This document shows, piece by piece, positions 17,577 to 25,565 of a stretch of 59,435 bases of DNA (within the stretch, counting starts at the first letter, position 1; every line of letters starts with the position of its first letter). Source of the DNA: an uncultured Prevotellaceae bacterium (GTDB lineage Bacteria > Bacteroidota > Bacteroidia > Bacteroidales > Bacteroidaceae); NCBI GenBank assembly GCA_947170495.1, contig CAMVUB010000007.1, positions 1 through 59,435 of the forward strand. The letters are read 5' to 3'. Made by a program: the position numbers and the translations under genes. The notes under the pieces are model-generated. The model searched no databases and was not told where the DNA came from. It saw nothing but the letters and a program-made list of their open reading frames with translations.

Positions 17577-19559
17577 TCATTCCAGGGCTTCCAGCATGGC
17601 TATCATGCGGTCGCCGAGGGCGCTCTTGCGCTCGATGTGGGCTTGCGTCTCCATCACGAAGGGATTGGTCTCGAAATCACCGCGTACCTGCTCGAAGTCG
17701 GCCTCTGCCGTACGCTGGCTGGCGCCGTCGAAACCGAAGCCCGTGCGGGCAGAGAGGGAGAACTCCTTCTTGGCATCGGCATAGAGCATGTTGTCGAGGC
17801 TGACGACGCTCTCCTTCCAGCGGCGGATGATGTCAATCAAATTCTCGATGGTGATGCGGTCGGGGTAGAGACCGTAGTATTCGAGCATCTTCTCGTAGGC
17901 CCATGTCCATTCGTAGCGGTAGTAGTCCTCGTGCAGCTTGCGCAGGGCCTCGCAGAAGGCTGTGTCGTCGGGCACGCGGTCGGCTTCGACATCGTCCAGC
18001 AAGGCGTTGACGAGCTCTTTGGGGGCGATGAGGCCGGCCAGATCCACCCAGATGCCGCGTCCGCCGGTGCGTGTGGGCTTCAGGCCTTCGAGGACGCTCT
18101 CGGCTGTGGAGCAGTCGGTGCGCTCGAGGTGGGAGATGAGGGAGTTTCCCAAGAACTTCTCGATGGCGATGCGATAGAGCTGCTGGCCGCGGCGCAGGGA
18201 GTGGTTGCTCATCTTGGCGCTCTGGTAGGCATAGACATCGCTGGTGGGGCCGCAGAGCTGTTCCAGCTCTTCGAGGACGTGGAGGCCGCGGAACATCTTG
18301 TCAATCGTGTAGGGCGAGAGCAGGTTGAAGTTCACCTGATCCATGCGGCCTTCAGCGTAGCGCTTGTCGCGTTTCGGCCATTTCTGGGCATCGCGGACGG
18401 TGCCTACGGAGCGCAGGTTGACAGCCGGCGCAATCCAGGTCTCGCCGTTCTTCTCTATCAGGTAGGAGAAAGGCAGGTCGCTGGTGTCCGAGTGGCTGCT
18501 GTGGCGGCCCATCACGAGCGAGAAGGCGCCGATGCGGGCAGGCCACAGGATGTAGGAGTCGCTGGAGGTCTTGGCACCACGCTCCAGAGCGCCCTGGTGG
18601 ATGGGACCCAGCTTGTACATGTGGTTACTCTGGTTGGAGCCGCTGCCGGCATTCATGAAGGAGAACATACCGGCGATGAGGAGCGTGCTCTTGTGGTGGG
18701 TGACGGTGAAGGGGCCGGCGAAGATGGCGCAGGCCTCGCCGTTCTCCTCTTGGCAGTTGCAGAAGAAGAGCGAGTCACTGGCGGAATAGCCGTGGCCGAG
18801 CATGCAGGCCTGGCCGACATAGCAGCGCGAGAGCGTGGTGCAGTCCTCGATGCTAGAGCCGTCCTGCACGATGAAATCATCGGCGATGACGCCGTAGCCC
18901 ACATGGATGGGGGCTTCCTGGCGGCTGTTGAGGGTGCCGTTCTTGAGGCGCCCGGCACCTTCGACCTTCGCGTACGCGCCCACGTACATATTCTTTATAT
19001 AGCCAGTATCTACGATGGTGACATGCTCGGCGATGGTGCCACGTGAGCTGGTGCACTCAGCAGTGCGCTGGGCAGCATAGCTCTTGAGCTTCTCGATGAG
19101 CTTGGGGCGATGGCGATAGAAGGTCTCCAGATAAGCCTCATGCGCTGTGAGGCGATCATGGATGGTCACCTCGCGGCCGCCCGTCTCGTTCAGCACGGCC
19201 ACCTCCACGCCGTTGCCGAAGCTGGAGGGGCCGTCGCAAAGGATGATATCGACGTTCTCAATGAAGCAGTCGTGGGCGATATCGTAGTTGGCGATATAGT
19301 TCTTGATGTTTTCAATGCAGCAGTCGTCGCCGATGGTGACGTCGTGCAGCGTGGCGTGGAAGATGCCCGTGTGCTTGTGGATACCGCCGGGCATATCGAA
19401 GCTCTTCGAGAAACGGCCGATGCGGATGTCCCCTGAGAAGCGGGTGTGACGAATATATCTCAGACTCTGTTCATCGGTAATCTGCACGCGCGACCAGTCG
19501 TCGGAGCTGCATGCCTGGGCTTCCAAAAGCCCTATTTCTGTCTTAGTAAGTGTTCGCAT
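17577..19559 (-). CDS. DUF4954 family protein, left-handed beta-helix-like
   Basis: 660 residues from MRTLTKTEIGLLEAQACSSD, the usual N-terminus of this Bacteroidetes family. A longer frame to 19682 crosses the promoter box (19618-19625) and a nonamer array, so the start at 19559 is preferred. Residues ~50-330 contain hexapeptide-like turns (IRIGRFSKSF, VTIGDDCCIENIKNYIANY, YVGAYAKVEG, VGYGVIADDFIVQDGSSIED), as in sugar-nucleotide acyltransferases. Reported family function: none that I know. It has its own promoter box and terminator. A role in sugar-nucleotide chemistry is a guess from the fold only. Confidence 0.8.
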   Translation of the reverse strand: MRTLTKTEIGLLEAQACSSDDWSRVQITDEQSLRYIRHTRFSGDIRIGRFSKSFDMPGGIHKHTGIFHATLHDVTIGDDCCIENIKNYIANYDIAHDCFIENVDIILCDGPSSFGNGVEVAVLNETGGREVTIHDRLTAHEAYLETFYRHRPKLIEKLKSYAAQRTAECTSSRGTIAEHVTIVDTGYIKNMYVGAYAKVEGAGRLKNGTLNSRQEAPIHVGYGVIADDFIVQDGSSIEDCTTLSRCYVGQACMLGHGYSASDSLFFCNCQEENGEACAIFAGPFTVTHHKSTLLIAGMFSFMNAGSGSNQSNHMYKLGPIHQGALERGAKTSSDSYILWPARIGAFSLVMGRHSSHSDTSDLPFSYLIEKNGETWIAPAVNLRSVGTVRDAQKWPKRDKRYAEGRMDQVNFNLLSPYTIDKMFRGLHVLEELEQLCGPTSDVYAYQSAKMSNHSLRRGQQLYRIAIEKFLGNSLISHLERTDCSTAESVLEGLKPTRTGGRGIWVDLAGLIAPKELVNALLDDVEADRVPDDTAFCEALRKLHEDYYRYEWTWAYEKMLEYYGLYPDRITIENLIDIIRRWKESVVSLDNMLYADAKKEFSLSARTGFGFDGASQRTAEADFEQVRGDFETNPFVMETQAHIERKSALGDRMIAMLEALE

Positions 19560-19561
19560 CT

Positions 19562-19597
19562 TATAGAAGTTTAAAAAGTTTAAGGGGTTTAAGGAGG
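19562..19597. repeat. Nonamer array in the leader of the DUF4954 gene
   Basis: On the minus strand four 9-nt units share the core TTAAAC (TCCTTAAAC, CCCTTAAAC, TTTTTAAAC, then a decayed unit). They lie between the promoter box and the start codon. Confidence 0.7.
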
Positions 19598-19617
19598 ATT
19601 CCTTGTTAATTTGGGCG

Positions 19618-19625
19618 CAAAAGTA
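19618..19625 (-). promoter_or_regulatory. Promoter -7 box of the DUF4954 gene
   Basis: TACTTTTG on the minus strand, about 60 nt before the chosen start. It is divergent from the promoter at 19646-19675. Confidence 0.5.
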
Positions 19626-19645
19626 CAGAAAATCTTGTAAAACGA

Positions 19646-19675
19646 TTGCAGATTGACAATAAAATGCTACATTTG
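19646..19675 (+). promoter_or_regulatory. Promoter of the methyltransferase-like gene
   Basis: TTG (19646-19648), 19 nt, TACATTTG (19668-19675). Consensus Bacteroidetes promoter about 40 nt before the ATG at 19714. Confidence 0.7.
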
Positions 19676-19713
19676 CAGGCAAATTTCCTCAAATATGGGG
19701 ATGATAACTGCAA

Positions 19714-20307
19714 ATGGCCGCTGATAACGTGTCAAAATGTCAACTTGTGCGCAGACCGTGGGTGTGGTTGCTGCGTGTGCGCCACCGCAAAGGCTACGGT
19801 GTCCATTCGCCGTCGGCCTATGCCTTTCTGCGCGGTGTGGTGTATGAGAGCAGCACCTACTATGCCTACGCTGAGCTGGACCGCCTGCATCCTTGGTGGC
19901 AACGTTGGCTGCATCTCTACCCTGTGCGCTGTCGCCGTCTGCTCTTCCGGCTGGCCAACTTCGTGCATCCGGGAACCATCTGCATCTTAGGTAAGCGGCC
20001 GATAGAGGAGGCTTATATGCGGGCCGCCGTGCCTTCGGCAACCATCGTTCACGAAGCGCCGGCGGCGCATGGTGAACTATGGTTCGTGGCGCGCGAGGCC
20101 TTGTCGCAGTTGACGCTCCCCTTGCCGCCGATGGCGGAGGGCGGGTTGCTCATCGTGGAGGGCATCCATGCCGATGCGGCAGCGCTTGATCGCTGGCGCG
20201 CCATCCAGCAGGACCCTCAGACGGTCATCACCTACGACCTCTACACTTACGGCCTCGTTTTCTTCGACTCCACGAAGCATCCGCAGCACTATATCGTCAA
20301 TTTCTGA
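19714..20307 (+). CDS. Methyltransferase-like protein, possibly degenerate
   Basis: 197 residues, cytosolic. The start region RVRHRKGYGVHSPSAYAFLRGV and the end YDLYTYGLVFFDSTKHPQHYIVNF match what I recall of a Bacteroidetes family annotated as class I SAM-dependent methyltransferase. Known members have a glycine-rich SAM loop after the first strand; here the corresponding stretch reads TICILGKRPIEEAYMRAA, with no GxGxG-like loop, and the protein is shorter than the ~240 residues I would expect. It may have lost catalysis. It has its own promoter and no co-oriented close neighbour upstream. Confidence 0.6.
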   Translation: MAADNVSKCQLVRRPWVWLLRVRHRKGYGVHSPSAYAFLRGVVYESSTYYAYAELDRLHPWWQRWLHLYPVRCRRLLFRLANFVHPGTICILGKRPIEEAYMRAAVPSATIVHEAPAAHGELWFVAREALSQLTLPLPPMAEGGLLIVEGIHADAAALDRWRAIQQDPQTVITYDLYTYGLVFFDSTKHPQHYIVNF

Positions 20308-20392
20308 CTCGCTCAACGGCCCAAAAACAAATTATTTCGCGGTAGTCATGAAAAAAGTTCGATATCTTGACACGTTTTTCATAATTCCTTTG

Positions 20393-20400
20393 TATCTTCG
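20393..20400 (+). promoter_or_regulatory. Possible promoter -7 box of the DUF2795 gene
   Basis: TATCTTCG, one mismatch from TAnnTTTG, 32 nt before the ATG at 20433. A TTGACA lies at 20367, with a spacing of 23 nt that is longer than usual. Confidence 0.4.
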
Positions 20401-20432
20401 CGCCCAAATTTGGAAAAAACTCTCAACTAGAA

Positions 20433-20654
20433 ATGTACTGGACACTTGAATTAGCCTCAAAATTGGAAGATGCTCCCTGGCCTGCTACCAAGGAGGAACT
20501 GATAGACTATGCCGTTCGCAGCGGCGCACCCCTGGAAGTCATCGAGAACCTGGAGGAAATCGAGGACGAGGGTGACATCTATGAGAATATCGAGGATGTG
20601 TGGCCTGACTACCCCACCAAGGAAGACTTCCTGTTCAACGAAGACGAGTATTAA
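20433..20654 (+). CDS. Small acidic DUF2795-type protein
   Basis: 73 residues: MYWTLELASKLEDAPWPATK, then ELIDYAVRSGAPLEVIENL, then a very acidic tail (EEIEDEGDIYENIEDVWPDY). The family is common and conserved in Bacteroidetes; its function is unknown to me. It has its own possible promoter and converges on hflX, with a hairpin (20681-20713) between them. Confidence 0.75.
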   Translation: MYWTLELASKLEDAPWPATKEELIDYAVRSGAPLEVIENLEEIEDEGDIYENIEDVWPDYPTKEDFLFNEDEY

Positions 20655-20680
20655 CGATGGATCTCCTGGAACGTGTCAAG

Positions 20681-20713
20681 AGCAGGTACAGCTGTAGGAG
20701 CTATCAGCCTGCT
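20681..20713. terminator. Possible bidirectional hairpin between DUF2795 and hflX
   Basis: AGCAGG (20681-20686) pairs with CCTGCT (20708-20713), enclosing a second small palindrome (AGCTGTAGGAGCT). It sits between convergent stops. The U-rich tail is weak on either strand, so the call is tentative. Confidence 0.3.
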
Positions 20714-20720
20714 GTGTTTC

Positions 20721-22025
20721 TTATTCTTCCTCGTAGTGTTGGAAGAGGAAGTCGTTGTAGGGGTATTTCTGAACGTGGAGCTCGCGGACGCGGGCGTAGA
20801 GGGTTTGCTTGAGCTCGTCGATGTTGGTGCGTTGGGCGGCACTGATGAAGAGACAGTCGCGGCCGAGCTTGGCCATCCAGGTCTTCATGAGGTCGGGCAG
20901 CGACAGGTTCTCGCGCGTGGCGGGCGTGAGGTCATCGGCGTCCTTCGGCGTGAAGGTGTAGGCGTCGATCTTGTTGAAGATAATCATGTTGGGCTTGTCG
21001 GCACAACCGAGGTCGGCGAGTGTCTTCTCCACCACTTTTATCTGTTCTTCGAAGTCGGGATGGGAGATATCCACCACGTGGACGAGTAGGTCTGCTTCTC
21101 GCACTTCGTCGAGGGTGCTTTTGAAGCTCTCGATGAGGTCAGTGGGTAGCTTGCGGATAAAGCCTACGGTGTCGGAGAGCAGGAAGGGCAGATTGTCGAT
21201 GATGACTTTGCGCACGGTGGTGTCGAGGGTGGCGAAGAGCTTGTTCTCAGCGAAGACCTCGCTCTTGGAGAGGAGGTTCATGAGGGTGCTCTTGCCCACA
21301 TTGGTATAACCCACGAGTGCCACACGAATCATGCGTCCGCGGTTGCCGCGTTGTGTGCTTTTCTGGCGGTCGATGTCGGCGAGGCGCTGCTTGAGGAGGC
21401 TCATGCGGTTGAGGATGATACGCCGGTCCATCTCCAGCTGTGTCTCACCCGGTCCGCGCAGACCCACGCTGCCCTTGCCACCTCCGCTGCCGGAGCCGCC
21501 GCCCTGGCGCTCCAGGTGTGTCCAGAGGCGTTGCAGACGAGGCAGCATATAGCGGTACTGCGCCAGCTCCACCTGCGTCTTGGCATTGGCGGTCTGTGCG
21601 CGCATGGCGAAGATATCAAGGATGAGGCTGGTGCGGTCGAGAATCTTCACCTTCAGGGCCTGCTCGATATTGCGCAGCTGCTTGGCGCTGAGCTCATCAT
21701 CGAAGATGACCATGCCCACAGGTTGTGGGAGTTGAGCGTTGAGCGTTGAGCGTTGAGCGTTCTCTGCAGCTTTCTCAGCCTTATCGTTGGTCTCTTCTAT
21801 GTAAGCACGAATCTCGTCAAGCTTGCCGGAGCCTACGTAGGTGACGCTGGAGGGACCGCCGACGCGCTGGGTGAAGCGCTTGACGGTCACGGCTCCCGCT
21901 GTGGTGGCGAGGAACTCCAGCTCGTCGAGATATTCGTTGGTCTTGCGCTCATCCTGCTCGGGGGTAATCAGGCCCACGAGGATAGCGGTTTCAGCTTGCG
22001 CCTCAGTGATGACAAACTCTTTCAT
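20721..22025 (-). CDS. hflX: GTPase HflX (ribosome-associated)
   Basis: 434 residues. HflX is a ribosome-splitting GTPase used under stress. Visible: an N-terminal domain with a glycine-rich linker (GGGSGSGGGKGSVGLRGPGE), then the G domain with G1 GYTNVGKST near residue 240, G3 DTVGF and G4 NKID. The start MKEFVITEAQAETAILVGL is typical. An in-frame array of four exact GTTGAGC heptamers (21731-21758) encodes part of a loop (NAQRSTLNAQLPQP) in the N-terminal domain near residue 93. Its leader is array element C. It may be co-transcribed with the coiled-coil lipoprotein upstream. Confidence 0.95.
   Translation of the reverse strand: MKEFVITEAQAETAILVGLITPEQDERKTNEYLDELEFLATTAGAVTVKRFTQRVGGPSSVTYVGSGKLDEIRAYIEETNDKAEKAAENAQRSTLNAQLPQPVGMVIFDDELSAKQLRNIEQALKVKILDRTSLILDIFAMRAQTANAKTQVELAQYRYMLPRLQRLWTHLERQGGGSGSGGGKGSVGLRGPGETQLEMDRRIILNRMSLLKQRLADIDRQKSTQRGNRGRMIRVALVGYTNVGKSTLMNLLSKSEVFAENKLFATLDTTVRKVIIDNLPFLLSDTVGFIRKLPTDLIESFKSTLDEVREADLLVHVVDISHPDFEEQIKVVEKTLADLGCADKPNMIIFNKIDAYTFTPKDADDLTPATRENLSLPDLMKTWMAKLGRDCLFISAAQRTNIDELKQTLYARVRELHVQKYPYNDFLFQHYEEE
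21731..21761. repeat. Heptamer array inside hflX
   Basis: Four exact GTTGAGC copies plus a partial unit. Read as coding sequence (GCTCAAC) it gives STLNAQ, matching the array in the GH2 gene (43382-43413), which gives STLNSQ. Confidence 0.9.
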
Positions 22026-22030
22026 TTATA

Positions 22031-22127
22031 AGTGAAGAGTGAAAGAATGAAAAATGAAAAATAGGAGTTACCTTCTCTTGCACCATGGAAATATTTATTT
22101 TTCACTTTTCACTTTTTCATTTTTCAT
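22031..22127. repeat. Inverted heptamer-array element C between hflX and the coiled-coil lipoprotein
   Basis: Left arm 22031-22064 (GTGAAGA, GTGAAAG, AATGAAA types) and right arm 22096-22127 (TTTTCAC types) are inverted around a ~31-nt core. The right arm contributes the TCA (22124-22126) that is the TGA stop of the lipoprotein gene; the left arm ends 6 nt from the hflX start codon. Confidence 0.85.
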
Positions 22128-22975
22128 TTAACTTGAATGACAAGGTACTTGCTGGCGCTCCAGAACTTGGTGGGGTCGGTAATCTTTAGGATGTACTGGC
22201 CCTTGGAGTCCTTGAAGAGGTTGTAGCTGCCGCTGGGGTGACTGGTGAGGATTTCTGCGCTCTTGCTGTAGAGCTTGATCTCTTTGTCGATGCGGATGTC
22301 AATCTTCGTGAAGTAGTCCTTGTTGAAGTCGCCGCTGCGGAGGACATCACCCTTTTGCAGGATCTTCTGTTCCTTCAGCTCGGCCTTGGTGCCGAATACG
22401 AACCATGCGGAGTGCAGGTCTTTGTCCTGAGCTTGAATGGTCTCCTGCTTCTGCTCGTTGTCGGCGGTGAGGGCGCTGACATTCTCGTTGAGTGAGCTGA
22501 TCTGCTCGCTCTGCTCAACCAGCAGGAGGTCTTTCTCTGCCAACGTGGCCTCCAGCTCCTGTATGCGCTGGTTCTGTGCTTCCAGCTGCTTGTTGAGGTT
22601 CTCGATGGTCTTGGTGAGCTTCTCCACATTCACGGTGGTGCTCTTCAGCTTCTCGCGCAGCTGGGCAATCTTATCGCGGTTCTCCTTCATGGTCTGCTGG
22701 ATGAACTGCATATTCTCGCGGATGACCTCGCGTGAGGAGGCTGCCTCGGGGTTGCCGTTGGCTACTGTGATGCGGCCTTCAGCCTCGTTGATGAGGCGGA
22801 AGCCTTCCTGGACTTCGTTGATGGAACCCATGATCTCGTTGAGTTCCACGTCTTTCTCGTCAATCACTTGCATGAGTGAGTCGCGCTCGTGCTGTGCACG
22901 CTCCTCTGCCTTCTTGGCATCGTCACAAGCCATCAGTGCAAACAAGCACAGCGGCAAAAGAAACAATTTTTTCAT
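22124..22975 (-). CDS. Coiled-coil lipoprotein, resembling Cbp1-type adhesins
   Basis: 283 residues. A lipoprotein signal ends at LMAC (residue 16). Residues ~20-190 are nearly continuous heptad-rich coiled coil (NVEKLTKTIENLNKQLEAQN, RIQELEATLAEKDLLL, EQISSLNENVSALTADNEQK). A small globular C-terminal domain follows (SAWFVFGTKAELKEQKIL ... KFWSASKYLVIQVK). I recall similar Bacteroidales proteins being annotated as Cbp1-family collagen-binding adhesins; that name is not provable from this sequence. The gene lies 77 nt after rsmI, from which it may be transcribed; its leader is a nonamer array. Confidence 0.65.
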   Translation of the reverse strand: MKKLFLLPLCLFALMACDDAKKAEERAQHERDSLMQVIDEKDVELNEIMGSINEVQEGFRLINEAEGRITVANGNPEAASSREVIRENMQFIQQTMKENRDKIAQLREKLKSTTVNVEKLTKTIENLNKQLEAQNQRIQELEATLAEKDLLLVEQSEQISSLNENVSALTADNEQKQETIQAQDKDLHSAWFVFGTKAELKEQKILQKGDVLRSGDFNKDYFTKIDIRIDKEIKLYSKSAEILTSHPSGSYNLFKDSKGQYILKITDPTKFWSASKYLVIQVK

Positions 22976-23002
22976 ACTACTATTGTTTTTAGTTGATGTT
23001 TT

Positions 23003-23061
23003 GGGTTAATGGGGCCTATGGGGCTAATAGGTCTTATAGGGCTAATGGGAATTTATGGGGC
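23003..23061. repeat. Nonamer array between rsmI and the coiled-coil lipoprotein
   Basis: Units of nine bases GGGTTAATG, GGGCCTATG, GGGCTAATA, GGTCTTATA, GGGCTAATG, then a 10-nt unit. The same nonamer family occurs at 3812-3869 and 40885-40950. The array supplies the last codons and the TAA stop of rsmI and the leader of the lipoprotein gene. Confidence 0.9.
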
Positions 23062-23718
23062 TCCTCCTACGATGAGGACGAATTCGCCGCGTGGTTCATG
23101 CTCGGTGAAATGGGCTAAAATCTCGCTTAGCGAACCTCGAACGATTTCCTCGTGCACCTTGGAGATCTCGCGACAGGCGGCAGCGGGACGGTCGGCGCCG
23201 AAGGTCTCCACGAATTGCGTGAGTGCTTTCACTACTCGGTGCGGTGATTCGTAGAACACGATGGTACGTGGTTCTGTGGCCAGCTGTGCGAGGCGCGTCT
23301 GCCTCCCTTTCTTTTGGGGCAGGAAGCCCTCGAAGCAGAATTTGTCGCAGGGGAGGCCAGAGGCCACCAGCGCCGGCACAAAGGCTGTGGCGCCCGGCAG
23401 ACAACTTACCTCCACGCCAGCCCGTGCGGCCTCACGTGCCACGAGGAAGCCCGGGTCGCTGATGCCAGGGGTGCCGGCATCGCTCACGACAGCGATATTC
23501 TCGCCCGCCTGCAACCGCTCCACGATGCGTGCCACCGTCTGGTGTTCGTTGAACTTGTGGTAGGAGAGCATCGGGCGGTGTATGTCGAAGTGCTTCAGCA
23601 GCTGACCGCTTGTGCGTGTGTCCTCTGCCAGAATCAAATCGGCTTCCTTCAGGATGCGGAGGGCCCGCATCGTGATGTCCTCCAGATTGCCTACGGGTGT
23701 GGGTACGATATATAACAC
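23053..23718 (-). CDS. rsmI: RsmI, 16S rRNA (cytidine-1402 2'-O)-methyltransferase
   Basis: 221 residues. Methylates the ribose of C1402 in the decoding centre of 16S rRNA. SPOUT-unlike tetrapyrrole-methylase fold with motifs MLYIVPTPVGNLEDITMRAL, LAEDTRTS, VVSDAGTPGISDPGF, CLPGATAFVPAL and FYESPHRV, all as expected. The C-terminus is short (ends FVLIVGGAP), at the border of a nonamer array that also gives the stop codon; loss of a short C-terminal tail is possible but not shown. A promoter box lies at 23723-23730. Confidence 0.95.
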   Translation of the reverse strand: MLYIVPTPVGNLEDITMRALRILKEADLILAEDTRTSGQLLKHFDIHRPMLSYHKFNEHQTVARIVERLQAGENIAVVSDAGTPGISDPGFLVAREAARAGVEVSCLPGATAFVPALVASGLPCDKFCFEGFLPQKKGRQTRLAQLATEPRTIVFYESPHRVVKALTQFVETFGADRPAAACREISKVHEEIVRGSLSEILAHFTEHEPRGEFVLIVGGAP

Positions 23719-23722
23719 GGGG

Positions 23723-23730
23723 CAAAGGTA
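23723..23730 (-). promoter_or_regulatory. Promoter -7 box of rsmI
   Basis: TACCTTTG on the minus strand, 5 nt before the rsmI start codon at 23718. If used, the mRNA is nearly leaderless. Confidence 0.5.
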
Positions 23731-23801
23731 GAGCTTTTTTGTCGTTTGTAGTTTACAATTTATGATTTATTTGCGTTTCTTCTCGTTTTTAGGCTGATTT
23801 C

Positions 23802-23833
23802 TTTGGCCGTCCGACAAGAAAAAGCTAATTTTG
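23802..23833 (+). promoter_or_regulatory. Promoter of tdk
   Basis: TTTG (23802-23805), 20 nt, TAATTTTG (23826-23833): full consensus. The tdk ATG follows 20 nt later. Confidence 0.75.
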
Positions 23834-23853
23834 ACCCCAAATTTTGATTCATA

Positions 23854-24441
23854 ATGACCCATTCCAAGGATTATACAGGTGAGATGGTGCGTCAGGGACG
23901 CATCGAGGTCATCTGCGGTTCCATGTTCTCCGGAAAGACCGAGGAACTCATCCGCCGCATGAAACGCGCCAAGTTCGCCAAGCAGAAGGTGGAGATCTTC
24001 AAGCCTGCCATCGACGTGCGCTATAGCGAGGAGGATGTGGTGAGCCATCAGGGCAATGCCATCCCTTCGACGCCCGTGGAGAGTGCTGCCAGCATCTTGC
24101 TCATGGGCTCGGACTGCGATGTCCTGGGCATTGATGAGGCGCAGTTCTTCGATTCGCAGATTGTGGATGTCTGCAACGAGCTGGCGGAACGTGGCATCCG
24201 TGTCATCGTGGCAGGTCTCGATCTCGACTTCAAGGGTCAGCCCTTTGGCCCTATGCCTCAGCTCTGCGCCATCGCTGACGATGTCACGAAGGTGCATGCC
24301 ATCTGCGTCCGCTGTGGCGCGCTGGCCTATGTCAGTCATCGCATCGTGGCCGGTGAGAAGCAGGTGATGCTGGGCGAGACCCACGAATATGAGCCCCTCT
24401 GCCGGCAGTGCTATGCGGAGGCCGTGGCTCTTAAGGTTTAA
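23854..24441 (+). CDS. tdk: Thymidine kinase (type II, zinc-containing)
   Basis: 195 residues. Phosphorylates thymidine to dTMP in the salvage pathway. P-loop [16 protein letters not shown] near residue 22, Walker B-like GIDEAQFFD, lasso and zinc region with two CxxC pairs (CVRCG and CRQC). Typical length. The last codons (LKV, TAA) lie inside a TTTAAGG heptamer array that links tdk to the next gene, so tdk, the AI-2E transporter and metF probably form an operon from the promoter at 23802. Confidence 0.96.
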   Translation: MTHSKDYTGEMVRQGRIEVICGSMFSGKTEELIRRMKRAKFAKQKVEIFKPAIDVRYSEEDVVSHQGNAIPSTPVESAASILLMGSDCDVLGIDEAQFFDSQIVDVCNELAERGIRVIVAGLDLDFKGQPFGPMPQLCAIADDVTKVHAICVRCGALAYVSHRIVAGEKQVMLGETHEYEPLCRQCYAEAVALKV

Positions 24442-24464
24442 GGTTTAAGGTTTATGGTTTAAGG
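24430..24464. repeat. Heptamer array at the tdk / AI-2E transporter junction
   Basis: Five consecutive units CTTAAGG, TTTAAGG, TTTAAGG, TTTATGG, TTTAAGG. It carries the tdk stop codon and ends 8 nt before the next ATG. Confidence 0.9.
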
Positions 24465-24472
24465 TTAGAAAT

Positions 24473-25564
24473 ATGTTCAAGCAACCTATCACCTTTGATC
24501 GTTTCATTCGCGGTGCGCTCATCGTGCTGCTGCTTGTCGGCATCGGTCTGCTCGTCAACCGCTTGAGTGGTGTCCTGCTACCTTTCTTTATAGCGTGGCT
24601 GCTGGCCTATCTCATCTTCCCGCTGGTGCAGTTCCTGCAATACCGCTGTCGCCTGCGCTACCGCACCCTCAGCATCCTCGTGGCCTTCATCCTCGTGTTG
24701 GCGGTCATCACGGGCATCATGTTGCTGATCGTCCCTCCTATCGTGAAGGAGTTTTCCAAGGTGGGCGGCCTCTTCTCGCAGTATGCCGACCGCTTCCTGG
24801 GCGACACCGGTCTCATTCCCTATATCCAGCAGTTCCTCAACGAGTACGGCTCGCAGTACCAGAAGTCTCTCCCCGACCTATTGCAGGAGCAAGGCCTTAT
24901 TGATGCCGTGCAGTCGTTGGCCATGCAGCTGTGGGGTGCCATCTATAACACGGTGGATTTCGCCATTGGCTTGTTAGGCTCTCTCATCGTGCTTCTCTAT
25001 ATGTTCTTCATCCTGCAGGACTACGAGCTCATCAGCAGCGGCTGGATACAGCTGTTGCCCAAGGGTAGCCGAGAGTTTGCCACGCAGCTGACCGAGGATG
25101 TGGAACGAGGAATGAACAGCTACTTCCGCGGACAGGGCTTGGTCGCCTTCTGTGTGGGCGTGCTCTTCTCCATCGGCTTCGTTATCGTGGATTTCCCATT
25201 GGCGGTAGGCCTCGGTATGTTCATGGGGTTCCTCAACCTGGTGCCCTATCTGCAGACGCTGGGCTTTGTGCCTATGATCCTGCTGGCGTTGCTGGAGGCT
25301 GCCGACACGGGGCAGAACTTCTGGTGGATACTCCTGCCTGCCGTCATTGTCGTGGCGGTGGTGCAGGTGTTACAGGACACTGTACTGGTGCCTAAGATTA
25401 TGGGCTCCGCGATGGGCTTGAATCCTGCTGTCATCCTGCTCTCGCTGTCCGTGTGGGGCTCCCTGTTGGGCTTTATCGGTCTCATCATCGCCCTGCCGCT
25501 GACGACGCTGCTCATCTCTTACTACAAACGTTTTGTGCTGGAGGAATCCGGCGATCAACCATAA
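24473..25564 (+). CDS. AI-2E family (PerM-type) membrane transporter
   Basis: 363-residue integral membrane protein of the UPF0118/AI-2E family. Two N-terminal hydrophobic segments (GALIVLLLVGIGLLVN, VLLPFFIAWLLAYLIFPLV), a third (TLSILVAFILVLAVITGIML), an amphipathic central domain with the helix around VVPP/EFSKVGGLF, and a C-terminal group including FPLAVGLGMFMGFLNLVPYL and GLNPAVILLSLSVWGSLLGF, the conserved end. The substrate is not defined by sequence; family members include Na+/H+ antiporters and one disputed AI-2 exporter. One base separates it from metF. Confidence 0.88.
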   Translation: MFKQPITFDRFIRGALIVLLLVGIGLLVNRLSGVLLPFFIAWLLAYLIFPLVQFLQYRCRLRYRTLSILVAFILVLAVITGIMLLIVPPIVKEFSKVGGLFSQYADRFLGDTGLIPYIQQFLNEYGSQYQKSLPDLLQEQGLIDAVQSLAMQLWGAIYNTVDFAIGLLGSLIVLLYMFFILQDYELISSGWIQLLPKGSREFATQLTEDVERGMNSYFRGQGLVAFCVGVLFSIGFVIVDFPLAVGLGMFMGFLNLVPYLQTLGFVPMILLALLEAADTGQNFWWILLPAVIVVAVVQVLQDTVLVPKIMGSAMGLNPAVILLSLSVWGSLLGFIGLIIALPLTTLLISYYKRFVLEESGDQP

Positions 25565-25565
25565 A

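Noticed and set aside
19560..19682. Longer N-terminus for DUF4954
   Set aside because: The extra codons cross the promoter box and the nonamer leader array; the family N-terminus begins at MRTLTK.
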